NCBI GenBank assembly: GCA_964360255.1
Contig: CAYHVK010000014.1
Location: 13,852 to 77,851 of the forward strand
Direction of reading: 5' to 3'
DNA length: 64,000 nt
DNA from: CAYHVK01 sp964360255
Lineage (GTDB): Bacteria; Bdellovibrionota; Bdellovibrionia; Bdellovibrionales; UBA1609
In this document: piece after piece, positions 25,240 through 34,631 of the stretch
Layout: each line of letters begins with the position of its first letter
Numbering within the stretch: position 1 is the stretch's first letter
The notes under the pieces: model-generated
What the model was told of the DNA's origin: nothing
Seen by the model: only the letters and a program-made list of their open reading frames with translations
Databases searched by the model: none
Position numbers and translations under genes: made by a program

Positions 25240-25905
25240 CTAGCGAATTCTCTGCGCGACGGTTTGGCCTTCACGCGTGGGTAATAAAATCGAATTGTAA
25301 TTGATGTTCTCTGCCAGCCGTTTATTAAACGACTTCATTGATGCGATTGCAGATTTTGAAAGCTCTTGCTGAGGCTCATCGTAGACTCCGCCCCATAGAA
25401 GAGTGTTATCACCGATAATTAAACCACCCACCCGCACATGCTCGAAAGCCCAATTGAGGTAGCCATCGTAACCTGGCTTATCAGCGTCGATAAAAATCAC
25501 ATCGGCTTCTATTGAGCCGAGCTTTTTAAGCTCTTCTTGAGCATCGCCCAAGTGAAGTTTGATTTTTGGCCACTGTTCGGTTTTAGAAAGTAAAGACTTC
25601 GCTTTATCGTAATTCTCAGGGTTCTTCTCAAAAGAATGAATAACGCCGCCTTCTGGGAGCGCCTCGGCCATAAATAAAGTTGAATATCCGTAAAGCAAAC
25701 CAATCTCAACGACGGTCTTGGCCTGAACCATTCCCATCAAAAAGCGTAAAACACCTGCTTCAGCTGCACATACATTGATACCAATTTTGCCGTCTTCAAC
25801 GAGGGTCTGACGTATCTCGCGGGCACCTGCTGATTCAGGAGCGAAAAGTTCTCCAATATATTCTTCTGCTTTAGTCACACGTGTGTTTGCCATAGGCTTC
25901 TTCAT
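25240..25905 (-). CDS. Class I SAM-dependent O-methyltransferase (COMT / CCoAOMT-like)
   Basis: About 222 residues from ATG 25905; ATG 25893 (MANTRVTKAEEYIGELF) is equally possible, and a longer frame to 25980 would run into the neighbour's promoter. The SAM motif is VVEIGLLYGYSTLFMAEALP and the metal-binding motif is DVIFIDADKPGYDGYLNW, with GGLIIGDNTLLWGG after it; all are hallmarks of the caffeoyl-CoA/catechol O-methyltransferase family. The small-molecule substrate is unknown. It is divergent from the opp operon. Confidence 0.88.
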   Translation of the reverse strand: MKKPMANTRVTKAEEYIGELFAPESAGAREIRQTLVEDGKIGINVCAAEAGVLRFLMGMVQAKTVVEIGLLYGYSTLFMAEALPEGGVIHSFEKNPENYDKAKSLLSKTEQWPKIKLHLGDAQEELKKLGSIEADVIFIDADKPGYDGYLNWAFEHVRVGGLIIGDNTLLWGGVYDEPQQELSKSAIASMKSFNKRLAENINYNSILLPTREGQTVAQRIR

Positions 25906-25992
25906 ATAATGCATGTCTACGATATAACAAGAGAAATTGACAATTATTCGCCGCTGACACAAACATAATTGAGATATCAATCGGGGGATGAA

Positions 25993-27771
25993 ATGCGATC
26001 TATTTTTAAAGTAAAAAATCTCACTCTATTCGCGCTTTTAGCAGCGACTGTATTCACAACGGCATGCACGAGCAAGAAAGCTACTGATGGTGAAAATACC
26101 TTAACAATGTCAGTGAGTTCAGAAATTAAATCTCTCGACTCAATTGCCCTCGGAGATCTTTATACCAATCGTGCGGGCTCACAAATTTACGAACCGCTCT
26201 ACACATATCACTACTTGAAGCGCCCTCTAGAATTAATTCCCGCTTTAGCTGACGGAATGCCAGTGATGTCGAAAGATGGCCTCACAGCTACAATCAAAAT
26301 TAAAAAAGGCCTTCTCTTTCATGACAACGAAGCTTTCAAAGACGGCAAAGGCCGCGAAGTTGTAGCCGAGGATTTTATTTATGCATGGAAACGTTTAGTT
26401 GATCCGCGCAACGGCAGCGACGGCTACTGGATCTTCGAAGGCAAAATTAAAGGCCTTAACGAATGGCGCGATAAAGTCACTAAAGGTGAAGCCGATTATA
26501 AAACTCCCATCGAAGGCTTTACGGCTATCGATTCCCACACTTTACAAATCAAAATGATTAAGCCGTATTACCAATTGGTTTATGTCTTAGCGATGCCATA
26601 TACGGCTCCTACTGCTATTGAAGCCATTGATAAATATGGCAAAGAGTATGCGAATAATCCGGTGGGCACTGGCCCCTTCATGATGAAGAGCTGGATTCGC
26701 GGCAACCGTCTTGAAATGGTTCGCAATCCGAACTGGCGCGAAGAACTTTACCCAAGCGAAGGCACACCTGAAGATCAAGCTAAAGGCTTTCTCGCCGACG
26801 CTGGTAAAAAACTTCCGTTCGTAGACAAACTCGTAATTTTAGAAATTGTTGAAGATCAAACTCGTTGGCTCAACTTTATGAAAGGCCAGATCGATTTCGC
26901 GGGTATTCCGAAAGACAATTACGATACGGCCATTAAAGACGGAAAACTTTCCGAAGAAATGACGAGCAAGAATATCAAACTCGATATCGTTGAAGAGCCA
27001 GATCTCACTTACACGGCTTTCAATATGGAAGATCCGATTCTAGGCAAGAATCGATACTTACGTTTGGCTATGGGTCACGCTATTGATACTGAAACTATGA
27101 TCGACAAGTTTTACAACCGTCGCGCTATTTCAGCTCAGTCGCCGATTGCACCTGGCATTGATGGCTATGATCCGAATTATGTAAACCCAAATAAAAAATT
27201 CGATCTTGAAAAAGCAAAAGAGTATATGAAGCTGGCAGGTTACCCGGACGGTAAAGGTCTACCTGAGATTGAGTATTCAAATACATCTTCAGCAACGAGC
27301 CGTCAGTTTGTTGAACTCTTCACTCAGCATATGGCGACGATCGGTATTAAAATTAAAGTTGTAACGACGTCATGGCCGCAGTTCACCGAAAAGCTTCGTA
27401 AGAAAAAAGCTCAACTCTGGGGCATCGCTTGGAGCGGAGACTATCCAGATGCTCAGAACTTCTTTCAGCTTCTTCACAGCTCAAGCATTAGCCCAGGACC
27501 AAACGCAGCGAACTACAACAGCCCTGAGTTCGATAAGCTTTATGATAAAGCGCTTGGCATGCCACCGGGACCAGCCCGTACAAAAGTTTATTTACAAATG
27601 CGCGATCTCGCCGTGAAAGATGCGCCTTGGATCTTTAACACTCACCGCACCACCTACACTTTAGATCATGAGTGGGTTCACAATTTTAAAATTCCGCCGA
27701 TCTCTCACGATTTCGTAAAATATATTCGCATCGACACAGCTAAGCGAGCTGAGAAGAAAAAGGATCTCTAG
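25993..27771 (+). CDS. oppA: Oligopeptide ABC transporter substrate-binding lipoprotein
   Basis: Periplasmic peptide receptor (SBP_bac_5), 592 residues. The lipobox is TACTSKK (Cys near residue 25). Family features include LTATIKIKKGLLFHDNEAFK, AEDFIYAWKRLVDP, NPVGTGPFMMKSW and the late GIAWSGDYPDAQNFFQLL. ATG 25993 follows GGGGGATGAA closely; a TTG at 25969 would add eight residues and has no ribosome site. It is first in oppA-oppB-oppC-oppDF. The start of oppB directly follows the stop. Confidence 0.93.
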   Translation: MRSIFKVKNLTLFALLAATVFTTACTSKKATDGENTLTMSVSSEIKSLDSIALGDLYTNRAGSQIYEPLYTYHYLKRPLELIPALADGMPVMSKDGLTATIKIKKGLLFHDNEAFKDGKGREVVAEDFIYAWKRLVDPRNGSDGYWIFEGKIKGLNEWRDKVTKGEADYKTPIEGFTAIDSHTLQIKMIKPYYQLVYVLAMPYTAPTAIEAIDKYGKEYANNPVGTGPFMMKSWIRGNRLEMVRNPNWREELYPSEGTPEDQAKGFLADAGKKLPFVDKLVILEIVEDQTRWLNFMKGQIDFAGIPKDNYDTAIKDGKLSEEMTSKNIKLDIVEEPDLTYTAFNMEDPILGKNRYLRLAMGHAIDTETMIDKFYNRRAISAQSPIAPGIDGYDPNYVNPNKKFDLEKAKEYMKLAGYPDGKGLPEIEYSNTSSATSRQFVELFTQHMATIGIKIKVVTTSWPQFTEKLRKKKAQLWGIAWSGDYPDAQNFFQLLHSSSISPGPNAANYNSPEFDKLYDKALGMPPGPARTKVYLQMRDLAVKDAPWIFNTHRTTYTLDHEWVHNFKIPPISHDFVKYIRIDTAKRAEKKKDL

Positions 27772-28707
27772 ATGTTTCGTTATTTGGTGAGACGAGTACT
27801 TTATTTGATCCCGATTCTTTTCGGGATCACCCTCATCACGTTTTTACTCTTTCACGTTGTTGGTGGTAACCCGGCGGCTCAAGCCGCTGGTAAATACGGC
27901 AACGAAGCTCAGATTCGCGCGCTTGAAATCGAAATGGGCCTCGATAAGCCTTTGCATCTACAATATGTTGATTATCTGAGACAAATCGTAACTTTTGATT
28001 TCGGCCGCTCATGGTCTACTCATCAAGAGATTTCAACCATGATTATGAATGGTATGGGTCCGTCGCTTTCGCTGACGCTCCCCGCTTTCTTGCTGATTAT
28101 TATTATCAGCGTGAGCATCGCTCTCTTACTCGCTCACTACCGCGGCGGAATGCTAGATAAAGCCGTCCTCATTATTTGTCTCGCTGGCATGAGTGTGAGC
28201 TCTCTCGTTTACATTCTCTACATGCAGTACTGGCTCGCTTACAAAGCCGGGATCTTTCCTATCTCTGGGTGGGATCCTTCTTGGACAGGCCGCTGGGAGT
28301 ATGTCGCCCTTCCGATTTTGATTTTTATTATTCTCTCAATCGGCGGCAATGTTCTTTTCTATCGTACAGTTTTCTTAGATGAAGTTTTGCAAGACTATGT
28401 TCGCACCGCTCGCGCGAAAGGTCTCGGCACCGTTCGCATTCTTTTCAAACACGTTTTAAGAAATGCGCTGATTCCGATTATTACTCTCGTGGTTTTAGAA
28501 ATGCCGCTTTTAATTCTTGGCTCACTTCTTCTTGAATCATTCTTTGATATCCCGGGTCTTGGTGGACTTATTTATTCGGCCATTCAGAATTCTGATTTCC
28601 CGGTAGTTAAGGCCATGACTTTTATTGGTGCTGGTCTTTACATGATCTTTCAGCTCATCTCTGATTTACTTTACGCGGTTGTAGATCCGAAGGTGCAACT
28701 CAGATGA
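27772..28707 (+). CDS. oppB: Oligopeptide ABC transporter permease OppB
   Basis: Inner-membrane permease of 311 residues with about six membrane segments. The N-terminus VRRVLYLIPILFGITLITFL and the EAA-loop region YVRTARAKGLGTVRILFKHV are typical of the OppB/DppB family. It abuts oppA and overlaps oppC by 4 nt (ATGA). Pairs with OppC to form the channel. Confidence 0.93.
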   Translation: MFRYLVRRVLYLIPILFGITLITFLLFHVVGGNPAAQAAGKYGNEAQIRALEIEMGLDKPLHLQYVDYLRQIVTFDFGRSWSTHQEISTMIMNGMGPSLSLTLPAFLLIIIISVSIALLLAHYRGGMLDKAVLIICLAGMSVSSLVYILYMQYWLAYKAGIFPISGWDPSWTGRWEYVALPILIFIILSIGGNVLFYRTVFLDEVLQDYVRTARAKGLGTVRILFKHVLRNALIPIITLVVLEMPLLILGSLLLESFFDIPGLGGLIYSAIQNSDFPVVKAMTFIGAGLYMIFQLISDLLYAVVDPKVQLR

Positions 28708-29567
28708 AACCTTCTCGATCTCTTTGGCAAGATGCCATTCGCAAAATTAAGCGGGATAAAATAGCGCTTCTTTCTTTCTTCTTCATCGCCGCGTATTTTT
28801 TAATCGCTGTACTATGTGCCGCCGGAATTCTCTTTCCGAATCATGCCGCCCCTGATGTGGCGAATTCTTTTTTACCACCTTCGTCAGATCACTGGCTCGG
28901 CACAGATCTTTTTGGCCGCGACGTCATCGCCCGTGCTTCACACGGAACTGTAACGTCACTTATGGTCGGCCTTATTGGCGCAGGCTTATCAGTTCTTATT
29001 GGCGCCACTTTAGGTGCCATTGCTGGTTTCTGCGGCGGAGTGATCGATGATCTCATCGTCTGGTTCTATTCAACCATCGATACAATTCCGTATATTCTTT
29101 TGCTTTCAGCTCTCGCATTTCTTTTAGGCTCGGGTCTGAATACAATGTGCCTCGCTATTGGCCTCACCAGCTGGGTTGGCCTTTGCCGCCTTATGCGCGC
29201 TGAATTTATGCGTCACCGTGATCGTGAGTATGTTCAATCCGCCGTAGCTTTAGGCGCTGGGCCTTTTCGTCAGATTTTTCTGCATATTTTGCCGAATACG
29301 CTCCAGATAGTGCTGATTAATTTCAGCCTTTCTTTTGTGGGAGCGGTCAAAAGCGAAGTTATTCTTACATATTTAGGTCTCGGCGTTGAAGTCGGCACCC
29401 CTTCTTGGGGTATGATGATCAACGACGCAAAACAGGAATTAATTCGCGGCGTATGGTGGAACTTAGCTGCCGCCACTATTTTTATGTTTATACTGGTTCT
29501 CGCCTTTAACTTGTTTAACGATGCATTGCGCTCAGCGCTCGATCCGAAGTTAAAGGGCAAGGCTTAG
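28704..29567 (+). CDS. oppC: Oligopeptide ABC transporter permease OppC
   Basis: Inner-membrane permease of 287 residues. Family features: HWLGTDLFGRDVIARASHG near residue 65, and the EAA loop REYVQSAVALGAGPFRQIFL. About six membrane segments. It overlaps oppB by 4 nt; the fused ATPase gene follows after 40 nt. Confidence 0.93.
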   Translation: MKPSRSLWQDAIRKIKRDKIALLSFFFIAAYFLIAVLCAAGILFPNHAAPDVANSFLPPSSDHWLGTDLFGRDVIARASHGTVTSLMVGLIGAGLSVLIGATLGAIAGFCGGVIDDLIVWFYSTIDTIPYILLLSALAFLLGSGLNTMCLAIGLTSWVGLCRLMRAEFMRHRDREYVQSAVALGAGPFRQIFLHILPNTLQIVLINFSLSFVGAVKSEVILTYLGLGVEVGTPSWGMMINDAKQELIRGVWWNLAAATIFMFILVLAFNLFNDALRSALDPKLKGKA

Positions 29568-29607
29568 AAATTGCAGTATAGAACTTGGCACAAAAAGAGG
29601 GGTCAAA

Positions 29608-31332
29608 ATGGCTACAGAAACCGCAAAAACCGAAGCACTCGTGAGTATCAAAGATCTCAAGATCGAATTTCGCACCGATGATGGTGTCGTTAATGCCGTT
29701 AAGGGCATTTCTTTTGATATTCCAAAAGGCAAAACAGTGGGCCTTGTGGGCGAATCAGGTTCGGGTAAGTCGGTAACGGCCCTCTCAATTATGCGCCTTA
29801 TTGCTAGCCCTCCAGGTCGTATCGCGGGCGGCGAAATCAACTTTGAAGGCAAAAACCTTGTTACCGCTAGTGACGCCGTTATGCGCGACATCCGCGGCAA
29901 TAAAATCACAATGATCTTTCAAGAGCCAATGACTTCCCTCAACCCAGTTTTCACCGTGGGTGACCAAATTGCTGAGACTCTTATTCTTCATAAAAACTTA
30001 AGCAAAGAAGAAGCACAAAAGCGTGTTCTAGAATTGATGGAGCAAGTGGGGATCCCAGATCCGGCTCGCCGTATGCGCTCTTACCCTCATGAGATGTCAG
30101 GTGGTCAGCGCCAACGTGTGATGATCGCTATGGCCATTGCTTGTGAGCCAGATCTTCTTATTGCCGATGAGCCTACGACAGCTCTCGATGTGACAATCCA
30201 AAAACAAATTCTCGATTTGCTCGCTTCACTACAGAAAAAATACGGCATGAGCATGCTTTTTATTACCCATGATTTGGGTGTGATCGGCGATATCGCTGAT
30301 GAAGTTGTTGTTATGTACAAAGGCAACATCGTTGAAAAAGGCACGAAAGAAGAAATCTTCTTGAAGCCAAAACATCCGTATACAAAAGGTTTGATCGCTT
30401 GCCGCCCGAACCTTGAGCACAATCCGCTCCGCTTACCAACAGTGAGTGATTTTATGACTGAAGATGGCCGTGAAAAAGCCTACGACATGTCAAAACTCAA
30501 AATGGAAAAAGTGGCGCGCTCGAGCACTGATAAAAATCCGGTTCTTCTTGAAATTAAAAACGTGAAAAAATACTTCCCGCTTGAAAAAGGTATTTTCGGC
30601 AATGTGAAGTCATGGGTTCACGCGGTTGATGATGTTTCATTAAAAGTTCGCAAAGGCCGCACAATGGGTCTTGTGGGGGAATCAGGTTGTGGCAAGACGA
30701 CGCTGGGTCGCACGCTCTTGAGATTGATCGAGCCTACTGCTGGCGAGATTTTCTATAACGGCGTCGACATCACGAAACTTTCTAAAAATGAAATGCGGGC
30801 TCTTCGCCGTAAAGTTCAAATTATTTTTCAAGATCCTTACGCTTCACTCAATCCACGTATGACTATTGGTTCAGCTTTAATGGAGCCAATGACCATCCAC
30901 GGTTTAGGCGGAAACAAAGAAGGACGCCAGCGCCTAGCGATGCGTTTACTCGAGCGCGTAGGCTTAGATGGTTCAATGATCAATCGCTACCCGCACGAAT
31001 TCTCTGGTGGCCAACGTCAGCGCATTTGTATTGCTCGCGCTCTTGCAGTTGAGCCAGAATTTATTGTTTGCGATGAATCGGTTTCAGCTCTCGACGTATC
31101 GGTACAAGCTCAGATCTTGAATCTACTTTTAGATCTACAAGAAGAGTTCGGCCTCACTTACATTTTCATCTCGCACGATCTCGCTGTTGTTAAATACATC
31201 TCAGACGAAATCGCGGTGATGAATAAAGGCAAAGTTGTAGAGATGAACGAAGCCAACGAGATCTACAAAAATCCGCAAGATGCTTATACGAAAAAGCTTC
31301 TGAGCGCGATACCGAAGGGTATTTCGATTTAA
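29608..31332 (+). CDS. Fused oligopeptide ABC transporter ATPase (OppD-OppF)
   Basis: Two complete ABC domains in one 574-residue protein energise the importer. Domain 1: Walker A GESGSGKS (about 48-55), signature SGGQRQR, Walker B LLIADEP. Domain 2: Walker A GESGCGKT (about 356-363), signature SGGQRQR, Walker B FIVCDES, where Ser replaces the usual Pro after the catalytic Glu. The OppD-type CxxNP-like end PYTKGLIACRPNLEHNP separates the halves. AGAGG precedes ATG 29608. Most systems have separate oppD and oppF genes; fused forms occur in Yej/Dpp-like systems. Confidence 0.93.
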   Translation: MATETAKTEALVSIKDLKIEFRTDDGVVNAVKGISFDIPKGKTVGLVGESGSGKSVTALSIMRLIASPPGRIAGGEINFEGKNLVTASDAVMRDIRGNKITMIFQEPMTSLNPVFTVGDQIAETLILHKNLSKEEAQKRVLELMEQVGIPDPARRMRSYPHEMSGGQRQRVMIAMAIACEPDLLIADEPTTALDVTIQKQILDLLASLQKKYGMSMLFITHDLGVIGDIADEVVVMYKGNIVEKGTKEEIFLKPKHPYTKGLIACRPNLEHNPLRLPTVSDFMTEDGREKAYDMSKLKMEKVARSSTDKNPVLLEIKNVKKYFPLEKGIFGNVKSWVHAVDDVSLKVRKGRTMGLVGESGCGKTTLGRTLLRLIEPTAGEIFYNGVDITKLSKNEMRALRRKVQIIFQDPYASLNPRMTIGSALMEPMTIHGLGGNKEGRQRLAMRLLERVGLDGSMINRYPHEFSGGQRQRICIARALAVEPEFIVCDESVSALDVSVQAQILNLLLDLQEEFGLTYIFISHDLAVVKYISDEIAVMNKGKVVEMNEANEIYKNPQDAYTKKLLSAIPKGISI

Positions 31333-31349
31333 TTTTTGAAGTCAGCAAA

Positions 31350-32705
31350 CTATCGCGCTGATTCCTGGCTTTGCTGGCTTGAGTCGGCACCACTTTGTTT
31401 ATCTATATAGATTTTTAGAGTCGTCATCTTTTGATCAAGCTGCTTTTTCAACGAAGCGATGGATGTACACCCTGTAGCCGCAAGACCACCAGTACGAACC
31501 GCCGTAACAGTAGCATCGCCAGGTAAGCTCTTGAAAATATCATCTTTACGCTTAAGAAGTTCGAGATAGCTCTCAAGTCCTATTTGACCTAACTTTGCAT
31601 CTTTAGCTTTAAGACCAGCTCCCATGTATATCATTGAGGTATCTATAGCTTTATTGACCTCATTGTACTGTCTCATCCAGGCTGACATTCCACCCCAGAT
31701 CAACGTTCGAGCCTCCATTGAAGCATTTTTCATTGATGATGTCTCAAACTCAAGAGACTTGAGTTTTGCATTATTGGGGAAGAGTTTTGCCACTTTACTA
31801 ACAACTCCGTGAATACCTTTAAGAGCTAAAGCTGCCCCTGTACCGCCGGTAAGCATACCAACCATAAGGCCAACTCCAAGCGTGGATCCTGCCTCACAAA
31901 TTATTTTTGATTTAATTTCCGCCGGTAAACCGGCAAAGCTGGTCCCGATTTTCTGCATCTCTGTACTAAAATTCGCAATGAATTGCTTCATTTGTGAAAC
32001 ACTATTTTTTATGTCTCTAAAAGTTTGAACTGGGCTGGTAACAGCTTTGAACACGCCTTTAGCACCTGTTACAACTGCACCACCTGTGGCATTCCATGCG
32101 CCAGAAACAAGACCACCCAGGCAACCGATGACACTATTTAAAACTGTTAGTGGGAGGGAATTCTCATTTTGAGCAAATGCTACATTTGCCGCCAAGTTAT
32201 TTGAGCAAACAGTAATATTGGAAGCATGAGCAACTGATAAGCTAAAAAATTCGCGAAGTGATTTGCCCGTTCTGTCGCCTGGTACTAATGCAGTTTCTTT
32301 TTCAATTGTATTTCGCACGGCTTTTTCAGAGTAGCCGCTAAAATAAAGCGCATTCATAGTTTTCCCATCTGGATTCTTGATATGAACTAAGAAGTCATCG
32401 CCTGCAGCGTATATTTTCTGATCTTCAAGCTTTGGATTTACTTCTAATGCTGCCTTAAGAATGACCATACCGCGTCCCTTAGAACTCAAATAAACACGGT
32501 CAGCCCAATTGATAGTATGTGCAGGAGCGTAATCACCTTTAAGTTTAATAGTTTCGTGATTTTTAGAGAAAAGCTGATCGAATTTCATAAGTACGGTCGA
32601 CTTATCGTATTCGATGTAGGACTGCTCATACGTCACATCTTCAGGAAAGTTCGCTGAAGCATAAAGGTTTGAACAAAACAAAAAAACCAACAAGAAAATT
32701 TTCAT
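31350..32705 (-). CDS. Large secreted protein with hydrophobic Gly/Ala core, unknown
   Basis: A 451-residue protein with signal peptide MKIFLLVFLFCSNLYASA. The N-terminal third is beta-rich. Residues about 160-330 contain several Cys and two hydrophobic, Gly/Ala-rich helices (LTVLNSVIGCLGGLVSGAWN and STLGVGLMVGMLTGGTGAAL). Such helical hairpins resemble pore-forming segments of colicin-like proteins, but no family is recognised. The last 20 residues are Ser/Gln-rich. A monocistronic gene, convergent with oppDF (17 nt between stops). Confidence 0.55.
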   Translation of the reverse strand: MKIFLLVFLFCSNLYASANFPEDVTYEQSYIEYDKSTVLMKFDQLFSKNHETIKLKGDYAPAHTINWADRVYLSSKGRGMVILKAALEVNPKLEDQKIYAAGDDFLVHIKNPDGKTMNALYFSGYSEKAVRNTIEKETALVPGDRTGKSLREFFSLSVAHASNITVCSNNLAANVAFAQNENSLPLTVLNSVIGCLGGLVSGAWNATGGAVVTGAKGVFKAVTSPVQTFRDIKNSVSQMKQFIANFSTEMQKIGTSFAGLPAEIKSKIICEAGSTLGVGLMVGMLTGGTGAALALKGIHGVVSKVAKLFPNNAKLKSLEFETSSMKNASMEARTLIWGGMSAWMRQYNEVNKAIDTSMIYMGAGLKAKDAKLGQIGLESYLELLKRKDDIFKSLPGDATVTAVRTGGLAATGCTSIASLKKQLDQKMTTLKIYIDKQSGADSSQQSQESAR

Positions 32706-32885
32706 ATGAACCCCAAGGTATACTTTTGATTCTAAGTGCTGAGGAAAGCTTTGTGAAATTAAGGTTAGTGATTCCTATCCTTAGTCGAGTTTCTAAGAAT
32801 GTGAACGCCTCAAAACCCAATAAATAACAAGCTGATCTAATACCTATTAGCAAATCCACTGGACGCACTTTTGCCCACTTTCAGC

Positions 32886-32900
32886 TGGCACAGAAATCGC
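32886..32900 (+). promoter_or_regulatory. Sigma-54-type promoter (-24/-12)
   Basis: TGGCAC at 32886-32891, then TCGC at 32897-32900, matches TGGCACG-N4-TTGC with the required GG-to-GC spacing of 12 (two mismatches). The predicted transcript start is near 32912, 29 nt ahead of ATG 32941. Confidence 0.55.
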
Positions 32901-32940
32901 TAGAAGCAAACCCTTGGTAGCAAACTGCACTGGGGGATCC

Positions 32941-33378
32941 ATGAAACAATTATTATTACTCTTCACAATCTTAGTTGGTGTATCAGCAGCTAACGCCGGA
33001 GCCGGCTATGTCTGCGTGAGCGGTTATCTTTATAAACCAAATCAAACCAAAGAATATGTAGGAATCGATGACTGCAAAAACGCGTCTATCAGAGGCTCCT
33101 TCGCTTGTGTGAGTGGTTATCTTTATAATCCAGACGGCAACAAAACTTATGTAGGCACATCAGACTGTCAAACAAGCAACCTCGGCGGAGACTACGCCTG
33201 CGTCAGCGGCTACTTACATAAGCCCGATGGATCTAAAGAGTATGTCGGTATTGATGATTGCAAAGTAGCTCGAATCGGCAATGGCTATGCTTGTGTCGGA
33301 GGATATCTCTTTAAACCTGATGGTAAAAAAGAATACGTCGGTATCGACGATTGCAAAGCTGGAAACTTTGGCGATTGA
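32941..33378 (+). CDS. Secreted protein of four tandem ~30-residue Cys repeats
   Basis: 145 residues from ATG 32941 (GGGGG upstream); signal peptide MKQLLLLFTILVGVSAANAG. The mature part is four copies of a unit close to YACVSGYLYKPDGKKEYVG followed by an acidic loop and one Cys (IDDCK). Each unit has two Cys, one after the first Tyr/Phe-Ala and one near the end. This fits four small disulphide-linked modules. The repeat is not a family I recognise. It lies behind a sigma-54-type promoter and is monocistronic. A surface or extracellular structural role is inference. Confidence 0.68.
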   Translation: MKQLLLLFTILVGVSAANAGAGYVCVSGYLYKPNQTKEYVGIDDCKNASIRGSFACVSGYLYNPDGNKTYVGTSDCQTSNLGGDYACVSGYLHKPDGSKEYVGIDDCKVARIGNGYACVGGYLFKPDGKKEYVGIDDCKAGNFGD

Positions 33379-33388
33379 TCACAGAGTT

Positions 33389-33408
33389 GCTCATTTTTTT
33401 TAATGAGC
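33389..33408 (+). terminator. Weak hairpin terminator after the repeat protein
   Basis: Arms GCTCATT (33389-33395) and AATGAGC (33402-33408) flank a T-only loop 11 nt after the stop. There is no T-tract after the stem, so function is uncertain. Confidence 0.35.
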
Positions 33409-33441
33409 GTTCTGTAACCTAGGTGTTATTTGGAATAGTGG

Positions 33442-34095
33442 TTAACGGCCATCGAATAGACGAGCCACGCTAGATCGTTTATCTTCAATAAAAGAAATTC
33501 TGTCATTTTGAATCGATAAGGTTTCAAAAACAGTCTCGTTTTTTCTGGTTTTGCGTGTAAATATCTCATAAGTGCCGTCCTGATCCTCATCTGATATGAG
33601 TGCTACTTTCTTCCATAAAGAATCAGCAAACTGTTGATCGCCACCCTCAAGGTCAAGTTCTTCAAAAGCTATATCAATGGGTGTGCCCGACAAATCTGGG
33701 GGCTTAACAAATAGTTCATATTTAAAATTAAAGTCACTTTTACGTTGTACAAGATATCCAACATAACCATTTTGTAGGGGAATTTTTAACATGGGATGGC
33801 AGACACTAAAAAGCTCTTCATATACAAGGAAGGGTCGGCAATCCCGAAACACAGGAAGTTGTTCAACTTCATCAAATTCGAACAGTCTGGGATATTCTTC
33901 ATCAAATTTATAAAGCCAAAACTCACGATCAGAAATTGTTTTAAAAGACGCATCAAATTTCTTAAATAGTTGGTCATCTGAAAGACTGGGAAGTTTCTTT
34001 TCGATTACGCCCTCGACAGAACCATGTTCAAAATATTTCCAGATAGCAATAGTTCCCAGCAGAAGCATAACAGAAGAAAAAACATACTTTTTCAT
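33442..34095 (-). CDS. Membrane-anchored protein of unknown function
   Basis: The 217-residue protein starts with a short basic leader and hydrophobic segment (about 4-21, VFSSVMLLLGTIAIWKYF), either an uncleaved anchor or a signal peptide. The rest is soluble and rich in Phe, Asp and Glu, with short strands (FRDCRPFLVYEELFSVCHP carries two Cys). An acidic loop ISDEDQDGTYEIF near residue 170 resembles a calcium-binding loop. Not recognised. Monocistronic; the promoter region is shared with the toxin-antitoxin operon. Confidence 0.5.
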   Translation of the reverse strand: MKKYVFSSVMLLLGTIAIWKYFEHGSVEGVIEKKLPSLSDDQLFKKFDASFKTISDREFWLYKFDEEYPRLFEFDEVEQLPVFRDCRPFLVYEELFSVCHPMLKIPLQNGYVGYLVQRKSDFNFKYELFVKPPDLSGTPIDIAFEELDLEGGDQQFADSLWKKVALISDEDQDGTYEIFTRKTRKNETVFETLSIQNDRISFIEDKRSSVARLFDGR

Positions 34096-34298
34096 ATTTT
34101 AAGTTTCTATCAACCACCAATTTCACAGTCATCAACCAAATGAATAATAACCATGCAGCGCTCAGATCTAATATGTAATAACAAAGCCGTAGATCACTAA
34201 ACTCCCCGGACAACTGTACGATCCGGCCACTCTAAGTTGATTTAATTTAATCTGAACACTGTCAGCTCCTTTGCAATGACCCAATAAAGTCAGAAATG

Positions 34299-34320
34299 AA
34301 CTTGTAATATATTACAAGTT
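34299..34320. promoter_or_regulatory. Perfect 22-bp palindrome, likely operator of the toxin-antitoxin operon
   Basis: AACTTGTAATATATTACAAG plus the final TT (34299-34320) equals its own reverse complement. It contains a -10-like TAATAT and lies 15 nt before the operon start, so a dimeric repressor bound here would block RNA polymerase. The Xre-type antitoxin at 34631 is the obvious binder. Confidence 0.7.
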
Positions 34321-34334
34321 TTGATAGGATGTTT

Positions 34335-34631
34335 ATGGGTCGTAATAGCTATGACGTTATTTTGTATGTTAATGGACGAAGATTTTCAAAAATTGTGATC
34401 GACCAGCACTACCAGCTTAAGCATCACAAAAGCATAACGGACGAGCTGATTATCGAGTTGGTTTTTACACTTAACAACAGAAGACATAAGCCCACGAGTA
34501 TAAAACCAGAAGGGTTTGAATACTATGAAGAAGACAAAATTAAATTGCGGAATAAATTTTATAAGTTGATTTGGACGATCAACGAAAATGAAGATTACTT
34601 AGGCGTAATTAATTGCTACAGGAGAAACTAA
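34335..34631 (+). CDS. Probable toxin of a type II toxin-antitoxin pair
   Basis: 98 residues from ATG 34335 (AGG spaced 6 nt; ATG 34329 is also possible but the spacing is wrong). Small, basic and mixed alpha/beta: an N-terminal strand YDVILYVNGRRFSKIVIDQH, a central helix ITDELIIELVFTLNN, and a C-terminal pair of strands KLIWTINENEDYLGVINCYR. That last pattern is like RelE/HigB-type or DUF4258-like toxins, which cleave mRNA. I cannot place it in a named subfamily. It comes before the antitoxin and overlaps it by one base, as in HigBA-like pairs. Confidence 0.6.
   Translation: MGRNSYDVILYVNGRRFSKIVIDQHYQLKHHKSITDELIIELVFTLNNRRHKPTSIKPEGFEYYEEDKIKLRNKFYKLIWTINENEDYLGVINCYRRN

Noticed and set aside
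25906..25980. Longer N-terminus of the O-methyltransferase (from 25980)
   Set aside because: The additional residues are not family-like and would overlap the oppA leader; starts at 25905 or 25893 are better.
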